NCBI GenBank assembly: GCA_016872725.1
Contig: VGZC01000005.1
Location: 62,001-126,000 of the forward strand
From: Planctomycetota bacterium
Lineage (GTDB): Bacteria > Planctomycetota > Planctomycetia > Pirellulales > Pirellulaceae
Length of the DNA: 64,000 nt
Direction: 5' to 3'
Shown here: positions 63,506 to 64,000 of the stretch, piece after piece
How positions within the stretch are numbered: position 1 is the stretch's first letter
How the letters are laid out: every line of letters starts with the position of its first letter
Made by a program: the position numbers and the translations under genes
Notes under the pieces: generated by a model
Told to the model about the DNA's origin: nothing
Seen by the model: the letters and a program-made list of their open reading frames with translations, nothing else
Database searches by the model: none

Positions 63506-64000
63506 TCACCGACGGATTCGAGCGGAAAAGTCGGGGGCATCGGCGAATTGCCGAGCCAAGTCGTTGATGCGGGCGTTGGCGCGGGCTTGTTCGAACGGAA
63601 GGGCCGTGTCGATCAGGCCCAGGTCGTAGGCAAGCCGATCCGAATGGCCCGTGAGCACAACGGAAAGCGAGCGCGGGATGCGACCCGGCCGGATTCGATT
63701 GACGTGCGCGACGATATTCGTTGTGCAGTTGTTTCGCAGCGTGTCGTAGAACTCGGCCTGTTTCGCGATCGCATTCACGCGCCGCATGACGTCGACGAAC
63801 AACTCGCCGACCTGCTCGCGCTCGACGCGCGTGCGGTAGACGAGCACATCGACGTTGCGGTGGTCGGTTCGCAGCTTGACGACGTCGCGTTCGTCGGCCA
63901 CCACGTACATCAGTTCGTATTGCCGCGCGGCACCCAGCCACGCCGAATACGTCTCGCCTTCCTCGAGCCGCGCTTCCACCGAGACCGCCAGATAGTCGCC
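63506..64000 (-). CDS. DUF4105-type protein, C-terminal part
   Basis: A gene that enters from the right edge; only the last 164 codons are visible, beginning GDYLAVSVEARLEEGETYSAW. The Cys in LRNNCTTNI and the flanking VNAIAKQAEFYDTL resemble the papain-like C-terminal block of the DUF4105 family, a membrane or periplasmic protein group. The start lies outside the window. It is convergent with rhaB. Confidence 0.75.
   Translation of the reverse strand, partial: GDYLAVSVEARLEEGETYSAWLGAARQYELMYVVADERDVVKLRTDHRNVDVLVYRTRVEREQVGELFVDVMRRVNAIAKQAEFYDTLRNNCTTNIVAHVNRIRPGRIPRSLSVVLTGHSDRLAYDLGLIDTALPFEQARANARINDLARQFADAPDFSARIRR

Overview
The window is high-GC chromosomal DNA from a member of the Planctomycetota. 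The diagnosis rests on several gene types seen here: a UvrA made of two complete UvrA copies in one chain, a 1934-residue secreted protein that joins FG-GAP repeats, a PVC-type dehydrogenase propeller, cytochrome c and DUF1080, a PQQ-type propeller protein, a Tat-exported Gfo/Idh/MocA oxidoreductase, and a DUF362 protein. Gene order is ordinary chromosomal housekeeping mixed with secreted or surface functions. No phage, insertion sequence or CRISPR array was recognised.

Layout. 1-10.6 kb (minus strand): a tightly packed operon reading SEC-C/repeat protein, ribD, tandem uvrA and a carbohydrate-binding-like protein that runs off the left edge. 10.77-11.12 kb (minus): a tRNA-Ile(CAU) gene interrupted by a 285-nt group I intron. 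11.3-15 kb: a secreted propeller protein, an orphan nucleotidyltransferase flanked by a duplicated folC tail, and folC. 15-19.7 kb (plus): an ABC-2 transporter operon with a long periplasmic-type partner protein. 19.7-23.3 kb: a metallophosphoesterase, a PAS-GAF-receiver protein with its own sigma70-type promoter and TTG start, and a small membrane protein. 23.4-29.5 kb (minus): the translation cluster rpsB-tsf-pyrH-frr followed by trxB and asnS. 29.7-33.6 kb (minus): a TerB-like protein and a three-gene group (terpenoid-cyclase-like protein, DUF362 protein, RluA-type pseudouridine synthase).

33.8-45.7 kb (plus) is a Tad pilus locus: promoter, class I cyclic-di-GMP riboswitch, Flp pilin, strong terminator, 36-residue membrane peptide, prepilin peptidase, TadE, CpaB, secretin, CpaE/TadZ, CpaF/TadA, TadB, TadC, a small exported protein and a TPR lipoprotein. 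The riboswitch ties pilus production to the second messenger that controls attachment. 45.9-51.7 kb holds the giant cytochrome protein. 52-58 kb has a SpoVG-zinc ribbon protein, ispE with a good promoter, the Gfo/Idh/MocA protein, a short-chain dehydrogenase and a halogenase-like flavoprotein. 58-64 kb has a motAB-type stator pair, an AlkA-type glycosylase, a decayed GH2 glycosidase remnant, a rhamnulokinase and a truncated DUF4105 gene at the right edge.

The two most notable items are RNA elements: the intron-bearing tRNA-Ile(CAU), whose core helices P3, P4 and P7 can be paired by eye, and the cyclic-di-GMP riboswitch in front of the pilin gene. All functional calls come from reading the sequence and remembered family features; no search was run.
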